Notes: a model not told the origin generated them from the letters alone. DNA of 32,304 bases from Chloroflexota bacterium (GCA_021787395.1 JAJYLZ010000039.1:1-32304); one strand, 5' to 3'. Counted from the stretch's first letter, positions 16,923 to 25,547 are shown. Numbers and translations: made by a program.

Positions 16923-17807
16923 TCAGCCCCGGTAGCCGGCCTCCCGCAGCAGCTTCGGCAGCTCGGTGGGGGAGGTCGCCACGCGGAACCCGGCCGCCTC
17001 GAGCGCCGCCACCTTCGACGCCGCCGTCCCCTTGCCGCCGGAGATGATGGCGCCCGCATGGCCCATGCGCTTGCCCTCGGGCGCCGTGCGCCCGGCGATG
17101 AACGCCACCTTGGGCATGTGGGGGAGGTGCTCGGCCGCCCAGGCCGCTGCCTCCTCCTCGGCCGAGCCGCCGATCTCGCCGATCAGCACGAGCGCGTCGG
17201 TCTCCGGGTCCTCGGCGAACAACTTGAGCACGTCGACGTGCTGCGTGCCCACGACCGGGTCGCCGCCGATGCCCACGCAGGTGGACTGGCCCAGCCCCGC
17301 GTCGGTCATGGCCTGCACCGCCTCGTAGGTGAGGGTGCCCGACCGGGACACGACGCCGACCCGGCCCTCGCGGTGGATCGAGCCGGGGATGATGCCCACC
17401 TTGGCCCGGCCGGGCGAGGTGGCGCCGGGGCAGTTGGGCCCGACGAGCCGGGCGCCGGCGAGCCGGACCGCCTCCACCACCGGGATCATGTCCAGCGCCG
17501 GGATGCCCTCGGTGATGCAGAAGATCGTCTTGATGCCGGCCGCGACCGCCTCGAGGACGGCATCCGGAGCGCCGCCTGCGGGCACGAAGATGCACGACGT
17601 GTTGGCGCCCGTCTGCTTGACGGCCTCGGCGACGGTGTCGAACACCGGCACCCTGCCGTCGAGCGCGGTCTGGCCGCCCTTGCCCGGGGTGCAGCCCGCC
17701 ACCAGCGGGGTGCCGTACTCGAGCATCGCGCGGCTGTGGAACTCGCCCTCGCGGCCGGTGATGCCCTGGACGACGAGGCGGGTGTCGCGTCCGATCAGGA
17801 TGCTCAC
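16923..17807 (-). CDS. sucD: Succinyl-CoA synthetase alpha subunit
   Basis: 294-residue alpha subunit of succinate-CoA ligase, which makes ATP or GTP while converting succinyl-CoA to succinate. The N-terminal CoA-binding fold has [18 protein letters not shown] and [22 protein letters not shown] and SRSGTLTYE follow, and the phosphohistidine loop is [12 protein letters not shown]. The GTG start at 17807 overlaps the sucC stop as GTGA. Length and all motifs are normal. Confidence 0.96.
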   Translation of the reverse strand: MSILIGRDTRLVVQGITGREGEFHSRAMLEYGTPLVAGCTPGKGGQTALDGRVPVFDTVAEAVKQTGANTSCIFVPAGGAPDAVLEAVAAGIKTIFCITEGIPALDMIPVVEAVRLAGARLVGPNCPGATSPGRAKVGIIPGSIHREGRVGVVSRSGTLTYEAVQAMTDAGLGQSTCVGIGGDPVVGTQHVDVLKLFAEDPETDALVLIGEIGGSAEEEAAAWAAEHLPHMPKVAFIAGRTAPEGKRMGHAGAIISGGKGTAASKVAALEAAGFRVATSPTELPKLLREAGYRG

Positions 17808-18988
17808 GAGGCGACTCCCTTCGCCGCCGCGACGGCCTTGGCCGCGGCCTCGTCGAGGCTGTCCGCGGTGACGAACCGGGCCTCCTCGAGCAGCTTGGCG
17901 GCCTCGGCCGCGTTGGTGCCCACGATCCGGACGACCATCGGGACGTCGCGCTCCTGCTGGGAGCGGGCCTCGATCAGGCCGCGCGCGACCTCGTCGCCCC
18001 GGGTGATGCCGCCGAAGATGTTGACCAGGATCGCCTTGACGTTCGGGTCGTCCAGGATCAGGCGCATGGCCGCCGCCACGCGGTCCGCCTTGGCGCCGCC
18101 GCCGATGTCGAGGAAGTTGGCCGGCTCGCCGCCAGCGCGCTTGACGAGGTCCATCGTGGTCATGGCGAGGCCGGCACCGTTGACCATGCAGCCGATGTCG
18201 CCGTCGAGCTTGATGAACGTGAGGTCGTAGCGGCGCGCCTCGATGTCGGCTGGGTCCTCCGCGTCGAGGTCCCGCAGCTCCTCCAGCCCGGGGTGGCGGC
18301 CCAGGGCCGAGTCGTCGAGCGTGACCTTGGCGTCGAGGCAGACCAGCCGCTCCACCGGCGTGCCGTCGGCGTTGTGCTCACGGATCACCGCCAGCGGGTT
18401 GATCTCCACGAGGTCCGCGTCGTTGGCCAGCATCGTCTTGAGCAGGCCCTTGGCGATCGCCGCCCCGGCCTTCCAGTGCTTGCCGAAGCCCACCTTGAAC
18501 GCCAGCTGGCGGGCGGCGAAGTCCGGCAGGCCGAGGAGCGGGTCGACGTACTCGTAGACGATCGCGTCGGGGTTCTCGACCGCGACCTGCTCGATCTCGA
18601 CGCCCCCCTCGGCCGAGCCGATGAACATGAGGCGCTTGGTCGCCCGGTCGAGGAGCACCGACAGGTAGTACTCCTTGACGATCTCGGCGGCGGGCCCCAC
18701 CAGGACGCGCCGCACGGGGAGGCCCTTGATCTCGAGGGCGAGGATCTGCGCCGCGACGTCCTCGGCCTCGTCGGCGGTCGCGGCGAGCTTGACGCCGCCC
18801 GCCTTGCCTCGTCCGCCGACGAGGACCTGGGCCTTGACGACCACCTTCTTGGTGGCGTTCGAGGGATCCGCCAGGAAGCGGACTGCGGCCTCGCGGGCCT
18901 GGGTTGGGGTTCGGGCGACCGCCCAGGCCGGCACGGGCAGGCCTTGAGCGACCAGCAGCGACTTGGCGTCGGCTTCGTGGATCTTCAC
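17804..18988 (-). CDS. sucC: Succinyl-CoA synthetase beta subunit
   Basis: 394-residue beta subunit with the ATP-grasp nucleotide-binding domain ([21 protein letters not shown]), the LVEINPLAV metal-site motif, [30 protein letters not shown] and [15 protein letters not shown]. The GTG at 18988 begins the expected [13 protein letters not shown]-terminus, with GGAGGTC about 12 nt upstream; a longer in-frame start at 19057 lacks homologous sequence. A TATGAT -10 at 19058-19053 on this strand would give a leader of nearly 60 nt. Translationally coupled to sucD. Confidence 0.96.
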   Translation of the reverse strand: MKIHEADAKSLLVAQGLPVPAWAVARTPTQAREAAVRFLADPSNATKKVVVKAQVLVGGRGKAGGVKLAATADEAEDVAAQILALEIKGLPVRRVLVGPAAEIVKEYYLSVLLDRATKRLMFIGSAEGGVEIEQVAVENPDAIVYEYVDPLLGLPDFAARQLAFKVGFGKHWKAGAAIAKGLLKTMLANDADLVEINPLAVIREHNADGTPVERLVCLDAKVTLDDSALGRHPGLEELRDLDAEDPADIEARRYDLTFIKLDGDIGCMVNGAGLAMTTMDLVKRAGGEPANFLDIGGGAKADRVAAAMRLILDDPNVKAILVNIFGGITRGDEVARGLIEARSQQERDVPMVVRIVGTNAAEAAKLLEEARFVTADSLDEAAAKAVAAAKGVAS

Positions 18989-19052
18989 GCGACGGGCGAG
19001 ACCTCCGGGCGGACTGGTAGGCCGAGGGCATGGCGGCGGGAACTGGCCCCGA

Positions 19053-19058
19053 ATCATA
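19053..19058 (-). promoter_or_regulatory. -10 element TATGAT of sucCD
   Basis: On the minus strand TATGAT reads from 19058 to 19053, predicting a start near 19046 and a leader of about 58 nt before the sucC GTG. It is divergent from the icd promoter 127 bp away. Confidence 0.5.
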
Positions 19059-19184
19059 GCCCGGACGGGCGGTCGCCTTGCGGCGCGGGGCCGGCCGGGT
19101 CGGGCGCCCCGCGGCGAACGACGGGAGCAACGGCAGGGGTCCGGCCGGTCCGGTCGGAGCCCCGCCGGGGCCCCGGCCGCTCGC

Positions 19185-19190
19185 TACAAT
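19185..19190 (+). promoter_or_regulatory. -10 element TACAAT, predicted leaderless start of icd
   Basis: TACAAT is followed after 7 nt by ATG 19198, so the predicted transcript begins at the start codon. There is no Shine-Dalgarno before the gene, which fits leaderless initiation. No recognisable -35. Confidence 0.55.
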
Positions 19191-19197
19191 GGCCGTC

Positions 19198-20202
19198 ATG
19201 CCCTACCGAGTCACGCTCATCCCCGGCGACGGCATCGGCCCGGAGCTGGCGGAGGCCACCCGCCGTGTCCTTGACGCCTCTGGCGTCGCATTCGACTGGG
19301 AGGTCCAGGACGCCGGAGAGGGCGTCATGGCCCAGTACGGGACGCCGCTCCCGGAGCACGTCCTCGATTCCATCCGCCGCAACAAGCTCGCGATCAAGGG
19401 GCCCATCACCACCCCCGTGGGGTCTGGCTTCCGCAGCGTCAACGTCGCGCTCCGCCAAGCGCTCGGCCTGTACGCGAACCTGCGTCCGGCCCGCTCCATC
19501 AAGGGCCTCACGACGCGCTACGAGGACGTGGACCTCGTGATCGTGCGCGAGAACACCGAGGACCTGTACGCGGGGATCGAGCACCGGGTCGGCCGGGATG
19601 CCGCCGAGAGCATCAAGATCATCACCCGCGAGGCCTCCGAGCGGATCGCCCGGTTCGCCTTCGAGTACGCGGTCGCCAACGGCCGCCACAAGGTCACGGC
19701 CGTCCACAAGGCCAACATCATGAAGCTTTCGGACGGCCTGTTCCTCGAGAGCTGCCGCACCGTGGCCGCGGACTACGACGGCAAGATCGAGTTCGAGGAC
19801 CGGATCGTCGACAACATGTGCATGCAGCTGGTGCAGAAGCCCGAGCTGTACGACGTGATGGTCCTGCCCAACCTCTACGGCGACATCGTCAGCGACCTGT
19901 GCGCGGGCCTGGTCGGCGGCCTGGGCGTCGCGCCCGGCGCCAACATCGGCACCGAGGCCTCCGTGTTCGAGGCCGTTCACGGCTCCGCGCCCAAGTACGC
20001 GGGCATGAACAAGGCGAATCCAACGGCACTCATCCTGTCCGGTGTCCTCATGCTGCGCCAGCTGGGCGAGCAGGAGGCTGCCGTGCGGGTCGAGACGGCC
20101 CTGCGCGACGTGATCGCGGAGGGCAAGGCCACGACCTACGACCTCGGCGGCCCGGCTGGGACCAGCCAGTTCGCCGATGCCATCATCGCGCGGCTCGGCT
20201 GA
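19198..20202 (+). CDS. NAD-type isocitrate dehydrogenase
   Basis: 334-residue beta-decarboxylating dehydrogenase of the isocitrate/isopropylmalate family. The N-terminal [11 protein letters not shown] motif opens the fold. [13 protein letters not shown] and [18 protein letters not shown] are the substrate region typical of isocitrate rather than isopropylmalate enzymes; [17 protein letters not shown] and the [19 protein letters not shown] metal site follow, then [19 protein letters not shown]. Its short length and the setting beside sucCD and sdh support a TCA-cycle role. An in-frame ATG nine bases upstream (19189) overlaps the -10 box and is unlikely. Homoisocitrate or tartrate activity cannot be excluded from sequence alone. 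Confidence 0.88.
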   Translation: MPYRVTLIPGDGIGPELAEATRRVLDASGVAFDWEVQDAGEGVMAQYGTPLPEHVLDSIRRNKLAIKGPITTPVGSGFRSVNVALRQALGLYANLRPARSIKGLTTRYEDVDLVIVRENTEDLYAGIEHRVGRDAAESIKIITREASERIARFAFEYAVANGRHKVTAVHKANIMKLSDGLFLESCRTVAADYDGKIEFEDRIVDNMCMQLVQKPELYDVMVLPNLYGDIVSDLCAGLVGGLGVAPGANIGTEASVFEAVHGSAPKYAGMNKANPTALILSGVLMLRQLGEQEAAVRVETALRDVIAEGKATTYDLGGPAGTSQFADAIIARLG

Positions 20203-20259
20203 GGGCCGGTCGGCGCACGCATAGCGACCCGCTGCGCGGGCCGGGAGGCAGGAGGCTCC

Positions 20260-20646
20260 ATGCTGTTTCGGTACCGGGGCAGCGAGGGAATGCTCGCCTG
20301 GGCGTTCCACCGCATCTCGGGTGTCGCCATCTGGGCGTTCATCCTGCTCCACGTCCTCGACATCTGGCTCGCCAACGTCAACCCGCCGGTCTACAACGAC
20401 CTGCTCTCGTTGTACGGGAGCCCGATCGGACGCCTGCTGGAGACGGCGCTCGGCGCGGCCGTGCTGTACCACGCCCTGAACGGCGTGCGGATCGTCGTCA
20501 TGGACTTCTGGCCGTCGACGACCCGGTACCACAAGCAGCTCTGGTACGCGAACTGGGTGGTGTTCGTGGTCATCGGGATCCCGTTCGTCCTCCAGATCAT
20601 GGCCCCGGCCTTCGGGCTGGCGGCGCCGTTCTCGTTCGGAGGCTGA
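20260..20646 (+). CDS. sdhC: Succinate dehydrogenase cytochrome b subunit
   Basis: 128-residue membrane subunit of complex II. It has a short N-terminal amphipathic start, the WAFHRISGVAIW motif (quinone site) and three membrane helices; the His in LYHALNGVRIVVMD is the likely haem ligand. ATG 20260 follows AGGAGG. It is first of the sdhCDAB operon, 57 bp after icd. Confidence 0.93.
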   Translation: MLFRYRGSEGMLAWAFHRISGVAIWAFILLHVLDIWLANVNPPVYNDLLSLYGSPIGRLLETALGAAVLYHALNGVRIVVMDFWPSTTRYHKQLWYANWVVFVVIGIPFVLQIMAPAFGLAAPFSFGG

Positions 20647-20650
20647 GGCG

Positions 20651-21046
20651 ATGGCCCGAACCACCCTCGCCGGCAGCGCCCGGCCCATGACCGGCGGCTT
20701 CGAGCTCGCCGTGTGGTACCTGATGCGCCTCACGGCGCTGGCGCTGTTCGTGCTCGTGCTCGCGCACTTCACGATCGTCCACTTCATCTACGACCCGGCG
20801 GTCCAGAACGCCAACTGGATCGCGGCCCGCTGGTCGGGCGCGGCGTGGCGGACGGTGGACTGGCTGATGCTGGCCGCGGTCGTGTTCCACGCGTTCATGG
20901 GCATGCGCACCGTCATCCACGACTACACCAAGGGCCCCGCCCGGATGGCGCTCACGATGCTGGTCTACCTGCTGGCATTCCTGATCTTCGCGATGGGGAC
21001 GATGGCCCTCGTGACCTTCCCCGACGCAGTCAAGGTGGCGTCATGA
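20651..21046 (+). CDS. sdhD: Succinate dehydrogenase membrane anchor subunit
   Basis: 131-residue anchor with three membrane helices. The His in VVFHAFMGMRTVIHDY is the probable second haem ligand. The gene starts 4 bp after the sdhC stop, and its TGA overlaps the sdhA ATG as ATGA. Presence of both C and D with paired His suggests a b-haem type complex II. Confidence 0.92.
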   Translation: MARTTLAGSARPMTGGFELAVWYLMRLTALALFVLVLAHFTIVHFIYDPAVQNANWIAARWSGAAWRTVDWLMLAAVVFHAFMGMRTVIHDYTKGPARMALTMLVYLLAFLIFAMGTMALVTFPDAVKVAS

Positions 21047-22791
21047 TCCGCGAGCACGAGGCCCTCGTCGTCGGCGCCGGCGGCGCCGGCCTGTGGGCCG
21101 CCCTCGAGCTGGCGAAGGCCGGCGTCGACTCGGCGGTCCTGACCAAGCTGTATCCGACCCGCTCCCACACCGGCGCCGCCCAGGGCGGCGTGTGTGCCGC
21201 CCTGGGGAACCAGGAGGAGGACCACTGGGAGTGGCACATGTTCGACACCATCAAGGGTGGCGACTACCTGGTGGACCAGGACGCGGCCGAGGTGCTCGCC
21301 CGCGAGGCCATCGAGACGGTGATCGAGCTCGAGCACATGGGCCTGCCGTTCAACCGGACGCCCGACGGCAAGATCGACCAGCGGCGGTTCGGCGGCCACA
21401 CGCGCAACTACGGCGAGGGCCCGGTCATGCGCGCGTGCTTCGCCGCCGACCGCACCGGCCACATGATCCTGCAGACGCTGTACCAGCAGTGCGTCAAGCT
21501 CGGCGTCAAGTTCTACGACGAGTACCACGTCGTGGACCTGCTGACCGAGGGCGGCGAGCTCGGGTCCGGCGGGAGGGCGGCCGGCGTCGTGGCGTATCGG
21601 ATCGCCGACGGCCAGCTCGCGGTGATCCGCTCCAAGGCGGTACTGCTCGCGACCGGCGGGTTCGGCCGGATGTTCCGGGTCACGTCCAACGCCTGGAGCC
21701 TCACCGGAGACGGCGTGTCGCTGGCCTACCGGCACGGCCTGCCGGTCCAGGACATGGAGTTCTACCAGTTCCACCCGACGGGCATCGTCGGGCTCGGCAT
21801 CCTCCTGTCCGAGGCCGCCCGCGGCGAGGGCGCCTACCTGCTCAACAAGGACGGGCAGCGGTTCATGGAGCGGTACGCGCCCAAGCTCATGGAGCTGGCG
21901 CCGCGCGACATGGTCAGCCGGGCAATCGTCCAGGAGCTCCGGGCCGGCCGGGGGATCGACGGCAAGGACTACGTCTACCTCGACGTGCGCCACCTCGGCC
22001 GCCAGAAGATCGACGAGAAGCTGCCCGACATCACCGACTTCGTGCGCGTCTACCAGGGGATCGAGCCCTACACGGACCCGATCCCGATCCAGCCCACGGC
22101 GCACTACGCTATGGGCGGCATCCCGACCAACATCCACGCCCAGGCGACCTGCGACGCGGCCAACACGGTCGTGCCGGGCCTATACGCCGCGGGCGAGACG
22201 GCGTGCGTGTCGGTCCACGGCGCGAACCGGCTGGGGACCAACTCGCTGGTGGACCTGCTGGTGTTCGGCCGTCGGGCCGGTCGGCAGATGGTGCTCGACG
22301 TGAAGGGCCAGGACATGCCCGACGTGACCGACGCGGCCGCGGAGCCGGTGCGGGCCGAGATCGAGGCGCTGAGGGCGCGGCCGAAGGGCGAGCGCAAGGA
22401 GGCGATCCGCAAGGAGCTGGCCGACGTGATGATGGATGACGTCGGCGTGTACCGGACGGCCGAGGGCCTCGAGAGCGCCCGCACCAAGGTCGCCGAGCTG
22501 CGGGACCGCTACCAGCACGTCAGCATCGACGACAAGGGCACCACCTTCAACACCGACCTGCTCGAGGCCCGCGAGGTGGGCTACCTGCTCGACTGCGCCG
22601 AGACGATGGTCGCGGCGTGCATCAACCGGAAGGAGAGCCGCGGCGCGCACAGCCGGGAGGACTACCCGGAGCGGGACGACGTCAACTTCCTGACCCATTC
22701 GCTCGCGACCAAGGGCGCGGACGGGGCGGTCGCACTGGACTACAAACCGGTGACGATCACCAAGTTCCAGCCCAAGCCGCGCGTCTACTGA
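21043..22791 (+). CDS. sdhA: Succinate dehydrogenase flavoprotein subunit
   Basis: 582-residue flavoprotein that oxidises succinate to fumarate. The FAD-binding Rossmann motif is VVGAGGAGLWAALE; His42 in RSHTGAAQGG is the covalent FAD attachment site. DMEFYQFHPTGI, RDMVSRAI and the late HGANRLGTNSLVDLLVFGRRAG are all normal, and the C-terminal helical domain carries REVGYLLDCAE. ATG 21043 overlaps the sdhD stop. Confidence 0.97.
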   Translation: MIREHEALVVGAGGAGLWAALELAKAGVDSAVLTKLYPTRSHTGAAQGGVCAALGNQEEDHWEWHMFDTIKGGDYLVDQDAAEVLAREAIETVIELEHMGLPFNRTPDGKIDQRRFGGHTRNYGEGPVMRACFAADRTGHMILQTLYQQCVKLGVKFYDEYHVVDLLTEGGELGSGGRAAGVVAYRIADGQLAVIRSKAVLLATGGFGRMFRVTSNAWSLTGDGVSLAYRHGLPVQDMEFYQFHPTGIVGLGILLSEAARGEGAYLLNKDGQRFMERYAPKLMELAPRDMVSRAIVQELRAGRGIDGKDYVYLDVRHLGRQKIDEKLPDITDFVRVYQGIEPYTDPIPIQPTAHYAMGGIPTNIHAQATCDAANTVVPGLYAAGETACVSVHGANRLGTNSLVDLLVFGRRAGRQMVLDVKGQDMPDVTDAAAEPVRAEIEALRARPKGERKEAIRKELADVMMDDVGVYRTAEGLESARTKVAELRDRYQHVSIDDKGTTFNTDLLEAREVGYLLDCAETMVAACINRKESRGAHSREDYPERDDVNFLTHSLATKGADGAVALDYKPVTITKFQPKPRVY

Positions 22792-22807
22792 GCGGAGGAG
22801 CACGACG

Positions 22808-23509
22808 ATGCAGATCGAACTGCGCATCCTCCGCTTCGACCCGGAGAAGGACCAGAAGCCGCACGAGCAGACCTACACGGTCGAGGCGGGTCCCATGGAC
22901 CGCGTCCTGGACCTGCTGCACAAGGTCAAGTACGAGCAGGACGGGACGCTGACGTTCCGGCGGTCCTGCGCCCACGGGGTGTGCGGGTCCGACGCGATGC
23001 TGATCAACGGCCGGAACCGGCTGGCCTGCAAGATCCGCGTCGACCAGCTCAAGGCCCGCCGGATCACCGTGGCGCCGCTGCCGGGCCTGCCGGTGATGAA
23101 GGACCTCGTGGTGGACATGGAGGCCTTCTTCGCCAAGTTCCGGAGCGTCCAGCCGTACCTCCAGGCCGACAGCCTGGACCCGGACCGCGAACGCCTCCAG
23201 TCGCAGGCCGAGCGGGCGGTGTTCGACGACACCACCAAGTGCATCCTGTGCGCGGCGTGCACGACCTCGTGCCCGTCGTTCTGGGCCCAGCCCTCGTACG
23301 TGGGGCCGGCCGCGATCGTCAACGCGCACCGGTTCATCTTCGACTCCCGCGACGACCACGCCGACGACCGCCTGACGATCCTCGCCGACCGCGACGGCGT
23401 GTGGCGGTGCCGGACGATCTTCAACTGCACGGACGCCTGTCCGCGCGGCATCCACATCACCCAGGCGATCCTCGAGGTGTCCTCGAGGATCGTGGAGCAC
23501 CAGGCCTGA
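22808..23509 (+). CDS. sdhB: Succinate dehydrogenase iron-sulfur subunit
   Basis: 233-residue electron-transfer subunit with three clusters visible. The [2Fe-2S] site is CAHGVCGSDAMLINGRNRLAC, the [4Fe-4S] site CILCAACTTSCP, and the [3Fe-4S] site CRTIFNCTDACPRGI. It starts 16 bp after sdhA with CGGAGGAG upstream. Its TGA overlaps the apparent CTG start of the RNase H gene. Confidence 0.96.
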   Translation: MQIELRILRFDPEKDQKPHEQTYTVEAGPMDRVLDLLHKVKYEQDGTLTFRRSCAHGVCGSDAMLINGRNRLACKIRVDQLKARRITVAPLPGLPVMKDLVVDMEAFFAKFRSVQPYLQADSLDPDRERLQSQAERAVFDDTTKCILCAACTTSCPSFWAQPSYVGPAAIVNAHRFIFDSRDDHADDRLTILADRDGVWRCRTIFNCTDACPRGIHITQAILEVSSRIVEHQA

Positions 23510-24024
23510 GCGAGGCGACGCTCCCGGTCATCGAGCACCTGGTCATCCGCACCGACGGCGCGGCCCGGGGCAACCCGGGCCCGGCGTCGCTGGGCGCGGT
23601 CCTGATCGACGGTGCGCGCGCCGACGCCCTGGACCCGCTCGCGCCCCCCGATGCGACGATCAGCCAGGCGCTCGGCGTCCAGACGAACAACGTCGCCGAG
23701 TGGACGGGCCTGGTCGAGGCGCTCAAGCTCGCCCATCGGCTGGGCTCGTCGAAGGTGGACCTGTTCCTGGACTCGAAGCTGATCGTGGAGCAGCTCCACG
23801 GCCGGTGGCGCGTCAAGGACGCCAAGCTGGCGCCGCTCCACGCGGAGGCGAAGCAGCTGCTGGGAGCCTTCCGCCGATGGTCCGCCACCCACGTGCCGCG
23901 GGCCCAGAACGCCGCCGCGGACAGGCTGGCCAACGAGGCCCTGGACCGGGTCGCGGCCGGCGGCCCGGCCCGCGTCGCCCGAGCCCGGCGCGTCGCGCCC
24001 GGCGGGGGCGGAGGAGGAACGTGA
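23506..24024 (+). CDS. Ribonuclease HI, apparently starting at CTG
   Basis: 172-residue RNase H that would cut the RNA strand of RNA-DNA hybrids. The four acidic sites are visible: Asp in IRTDGAARGNPGPASLG, Glu in NNVAEWTGLVEAL, Asp in LFLDSKLIVEQLHGRW and Asp in AAADRLANEALD. No ATG, GTG or TTG lies in frame between the sdhB end and the first catalytic Asp. The best start is CTG 23506, which overlaps the sdhB stop (CTGA) and has GGAG 8 nt upstream. GTGs near 23400 would need a 100-nt overlap with sdhB. The TGA overlaps the next gene's ATG (TGATG). The tail is Arg/Gly-rich. Confidence 0.85.
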   Translation: MSEATLPVIEHLVIRTDGAARGNPGPASLGAVLIDGARADALDPLAPPDATISQALGVQTNNVAEWTGLVEALKLAHRLGSSKVDLFLDSKLIVEQLHGRWRVKDAKLAPLHAEAKQLLGAFRRWSATHVPRAQNAAADRLANEALDRVAAGGPARVARARRVAPGGGGGGT

Positions 24025-24671
24025 TGCCGGGACTCCCGGTCGTGCTCTGCTACGGAGACTCGAACACGCACGGGGCGGACCCGGCCACCGGGAACCGCTT
24101 CCCCCTCGACGTCCGGTGGCCGGGCGTGCTGGCGGGGCTGCTCGAGGGCGAGGCGCGGGTGATCGAGGAGGGGCTCAACGGCCGCACCACCGTCCGCGAC
24201 GACCCGTACTCACCCGGACGCAACGGCCTCGTGTACCTGGTGCCCTGCCTGGACACCCACGCCCCGATCGACGTGGTGGTGATCATGCTGGGGACCAACG
24301 ACCTCAAGGCCACGTTCGGCCTCGCGGCCAGCGACATCGCCGCCGGGGCCGCCACCCTCGTCGACGCAGCGCTGCTGTCCGGCTGCGGGCCGGACGGCGG
24401 GGCGCCGCAGGTGCTGCTGGTGGCGCCGCCCGCCCTCGGCGCGCCGAGCGACCTGATGGAGCTCTGGGGCTTCGAGGGCGCCCACGAGCGCAATTCGGCG
24501 CTGCCCCGCCTCTACCGGACCGCAGCGCTGAACGCGGGCTGCGCGTTCCTCGACGCCGCGGCGATCGTCACCGCCGACCCGGCGGACGGCGTCCACCTCG
24601 CTGCGGACGCCCACCGCACGCTCGCGCACGCCATCGCGGGAGCGGTGCGGCCCCTCCTGCCGAGCCGCTGA
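24024..24671 (+). CDS. SGNH/GDSL-family hydrolase
   Basis: 215-residue serine hydrolase of the SGNH fold. Block I is LCYGDSNTHGAD with the nucleophile Ser. Gly in EEGLNGRTT is block II. Asn in MLGTNDLKATFG is block III, and the C-terminal DGVHLAADAH carries the catalytic Asp/His. It resembles aryl esterase/acyltransferase-type SGNH enzymes. No signal peptide is seen, so it is probably cytoplasmic. It has a strong GAGGAGGA ribosome site and overlaps the RNase H stop by one base. The substrate is unknown; esterase or thioesterase activity is plausible. Confidence 0.87.
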   Translation: MPGLPVVLCYGDSNTHGADPATGNRFPLDVRWPGVLAGLLEGEARVIEEGLNGRTTVRDDPYSPGRNGLVYLVPCLDTHAPIDVVVIMLGTNDLKATFGLAASDIAAGAATLVDAALLSGCGPDGGAPQVLLVAPPALGAPSDLMELWGFEGAHERNSALPRLYRTAALNAGCAFLDAAAIVTADPADGVHLAADAHRTLAHAIAGAVRPLLPSR

Positions 24672-24703
24672 GGCCGTCAGCGTCGCCGAGGGCGGGCGCC
24701 GCG

Positions 24704-24709
24704 TAGAAT
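24704..24709 (+). promoter_or_regulatory. -10 element TAGAAT of rnpB
   Basis: TAGAAT ends 6 nt before the first base that pairs in helix P1 of RNase P RNA, placing the transcription start at the RNA 5' end. Confidence 0.65.
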
Positions 24710-24715
24710 CGGGGA

Positions 24716-25064
24716 GCCAGCGAGGCGGCCGGACGGCCGCGCGCCGACCGGGCCACCGGCAGGCGTGAGGAAAGTCCGAGCTCCCCAGCGCAGGGTAGCG
24801 GGTAACGCCCGTCCGCCGTGAGGCGAGGACCAGTGCCACAGTGACGATGCCGGCCCTCCGGGGCCGGAGTGAAACGCGGCAAACTCTACCCGGAGCAAGG
24901 CCAAATAGGAGGGCGCAACCCCGGTCCGCCGGGGGGAGAGGTGCGCTGCCCAGCCCTCGGGTCGGCTGCATGAGCCGTCGGGCGACCGGCGGCCTCAGAT
25001 GGATGGCCGTCGCCGCGGCGCGAGCCGCGGTACAGAACTCGGCTTACAGGCCGCTCTCGCTGGC
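24716..25064 (+). ncRNA. rnpB: RNase P RNA, type A
   Basis: Catalytic RNA of RNase P, which matures tRNA 5' ends. The termini pair as helix P1 (GCCAGCGAG...GCGGCC near the 5' end with GGCCGC...CTCGCTGGC at the 3' end). Conserved blocks are all present: GAGGAAAGTCC at about 24767, GGCAAACTCTACCCGGAGCA with CCAAATAGGAG at about 24877-24910, the TGCATGAGCC region, the AGATGGATGGCCG block near 24997, and ACAGAACTCGGCTTACAGG at about 25032. Total about 349 nt, usual for the type A form. Promoter and terminator are both visible. The ends are set by P1 pairing and may be off by a few bases. Confidence 0.96.
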
Positions 25065-25127
25065 GCCTCCCAGGCGGCTGAGGCCCTGGCCCGACGCCGC
25101 CCGCACGGACTTGCCGGACAACACGGA

Positions 25128-25160
25128 AGCGGGGGGCGACCGGTCAGGCCGCCCCCCGCT
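25128..25160 (+). terminator. Strong hairpin terminator downstream of rnpB
   Basis: Perfect 11-bp stem (AGCGGGGGGCG with CGCCCCCCGCT) and an 11-nt loop, followed by GTTCG. It separates rnpB from the convergent 84-residue gene (ending at 25178) and may serve both. Confidence 0.8.
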
Positions 25161-25177
25161 GTTCGACTGGGTTCGAG

Positions 25178-25432
25178 CTAGCGCATCGAGCTGCTGGTGG
25201 TCCGGCGAGGCGTCGTGCTCGTGTTCATCCACGCAGCGGCCCTGGCCGCGGCCCGCAGGAGCCACGACCGGTGAGGTGACTGGTCGTGGCGCTGTGCCGC
25301 GAGGGCGGCCATCGCCTCACGGCTGGCCTGACGATTCCGGATCCCCTCCTCGAGGGCGATCCGCCGGCTCTCGGCGTCGAGCTCCCATGCCATCCCGGGG
25401 ATCATTGCCTTGCCCTCCAGCGCCTGCGACAT
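25178..25432 (-). CDS. 84-residue hypothetical protein divergent from marR
   Basis: Small basic protein starting at ATG 25432, reading MSQALEGKAMIPGMAWELD at the N-terminus. A charged helix follows (ESRRIALEEGIRNRQASREAMAALA), then a possibly amphipathic helix (SWLLRAAARAAAWM) and a Ser/Thr/Arg tail. There is no recognised family. Expression is supported by a perfect promoter on the minus strand (TTGACA, 17 nt, TATGAT) embedded in the operators shared with marR; one operator (25436-25445) lies in its 5' leader, 4 bp before the ATG. No Shine-Dalgarno is evident. The arrangement suggests it is a target of the MarR protein. Confidence 0.6.
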   Translation of the reverse strand: MSQALEGKAMIPGMAWELDAESRRIALEEGIRNRQASREAMAALAAQRHDQSPHRSWLLRAAARAAAWMNTSTTPRRTTSSSMR

Positions 25433-25435
25433 CTC

Positions 25436-25445
25436 TTGATGTCAA
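25436..25445. promoter_or_regulatory. MarR operator 1, TTGATGTCAA
   Basis: Palindromic arms TTGA/TCAA around TG. It sits in the predicted 5' leader of the 84-residue gene, directly upstream of its ATG. It is one of three copies in 87 bp. Confidence 0.7.
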
Positions 25446-25463
25446 ATTTCTCGATCTGGAGGG

Positions 25464-25492
25464 ATCATACAGCTATGATGATTTGATGTCAA
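25464..25492 (-). promoter_or_regulatory. Divergent promoter for the 84-residue gene, with MarR operator 2 on its -35
   Basis: On the minus strand TTGACA (25492-25487) is followed after exactly 17 nt by TATGAT (25469-25464): an essentially ideal housekeeping promoter. The -35 is half of operator 2 (TTGATGTCAA at 25483-25492). The -10 ATCATA is mirrored by TATGAT at 25474-25479 on the plus strand, 4 bp away. Confidence 0.75.
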
Positions 25493-25512
25493 GAGACTTT
25501 GTATGAAGATGC

Positions 25513-25541
25513 TTGACATCAAGATGGTGTGGGGCCATACT
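25513..25541 (+). promoter_or_regulatory. marR promoter with MarR operator 3 on its -35
   Basis: TTGACA (25513-25518), 17 nt, then CATACT (25536-25541), then 6 nt to ATG 25548. The -35 is the left half of operator 3 (TTGACATCAA, 25513-25522). A bound MarR dimer would block polymerase directly, so autorepression is expected. The geometry predicts a leaderless mRNA. Confidence 0.75.
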
Positions 25542-25547
25542 CCCGTC

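Noticed and set aside
25474-25511. Plus-strand TATGAT (25474-25479) as the main marR promoter
   Set aside because: There is no -35 at the right distance, while TTGACA-17-CATACT further downstream is much better; the box is more likely the mirror half of the divergent -10.
25503-25547. ATG 25503 as the marR start
   Set aside because: It lies before operator 3 and the better promoter, has no ribosome site, and the 15 added residues do not look like MarR sequence.
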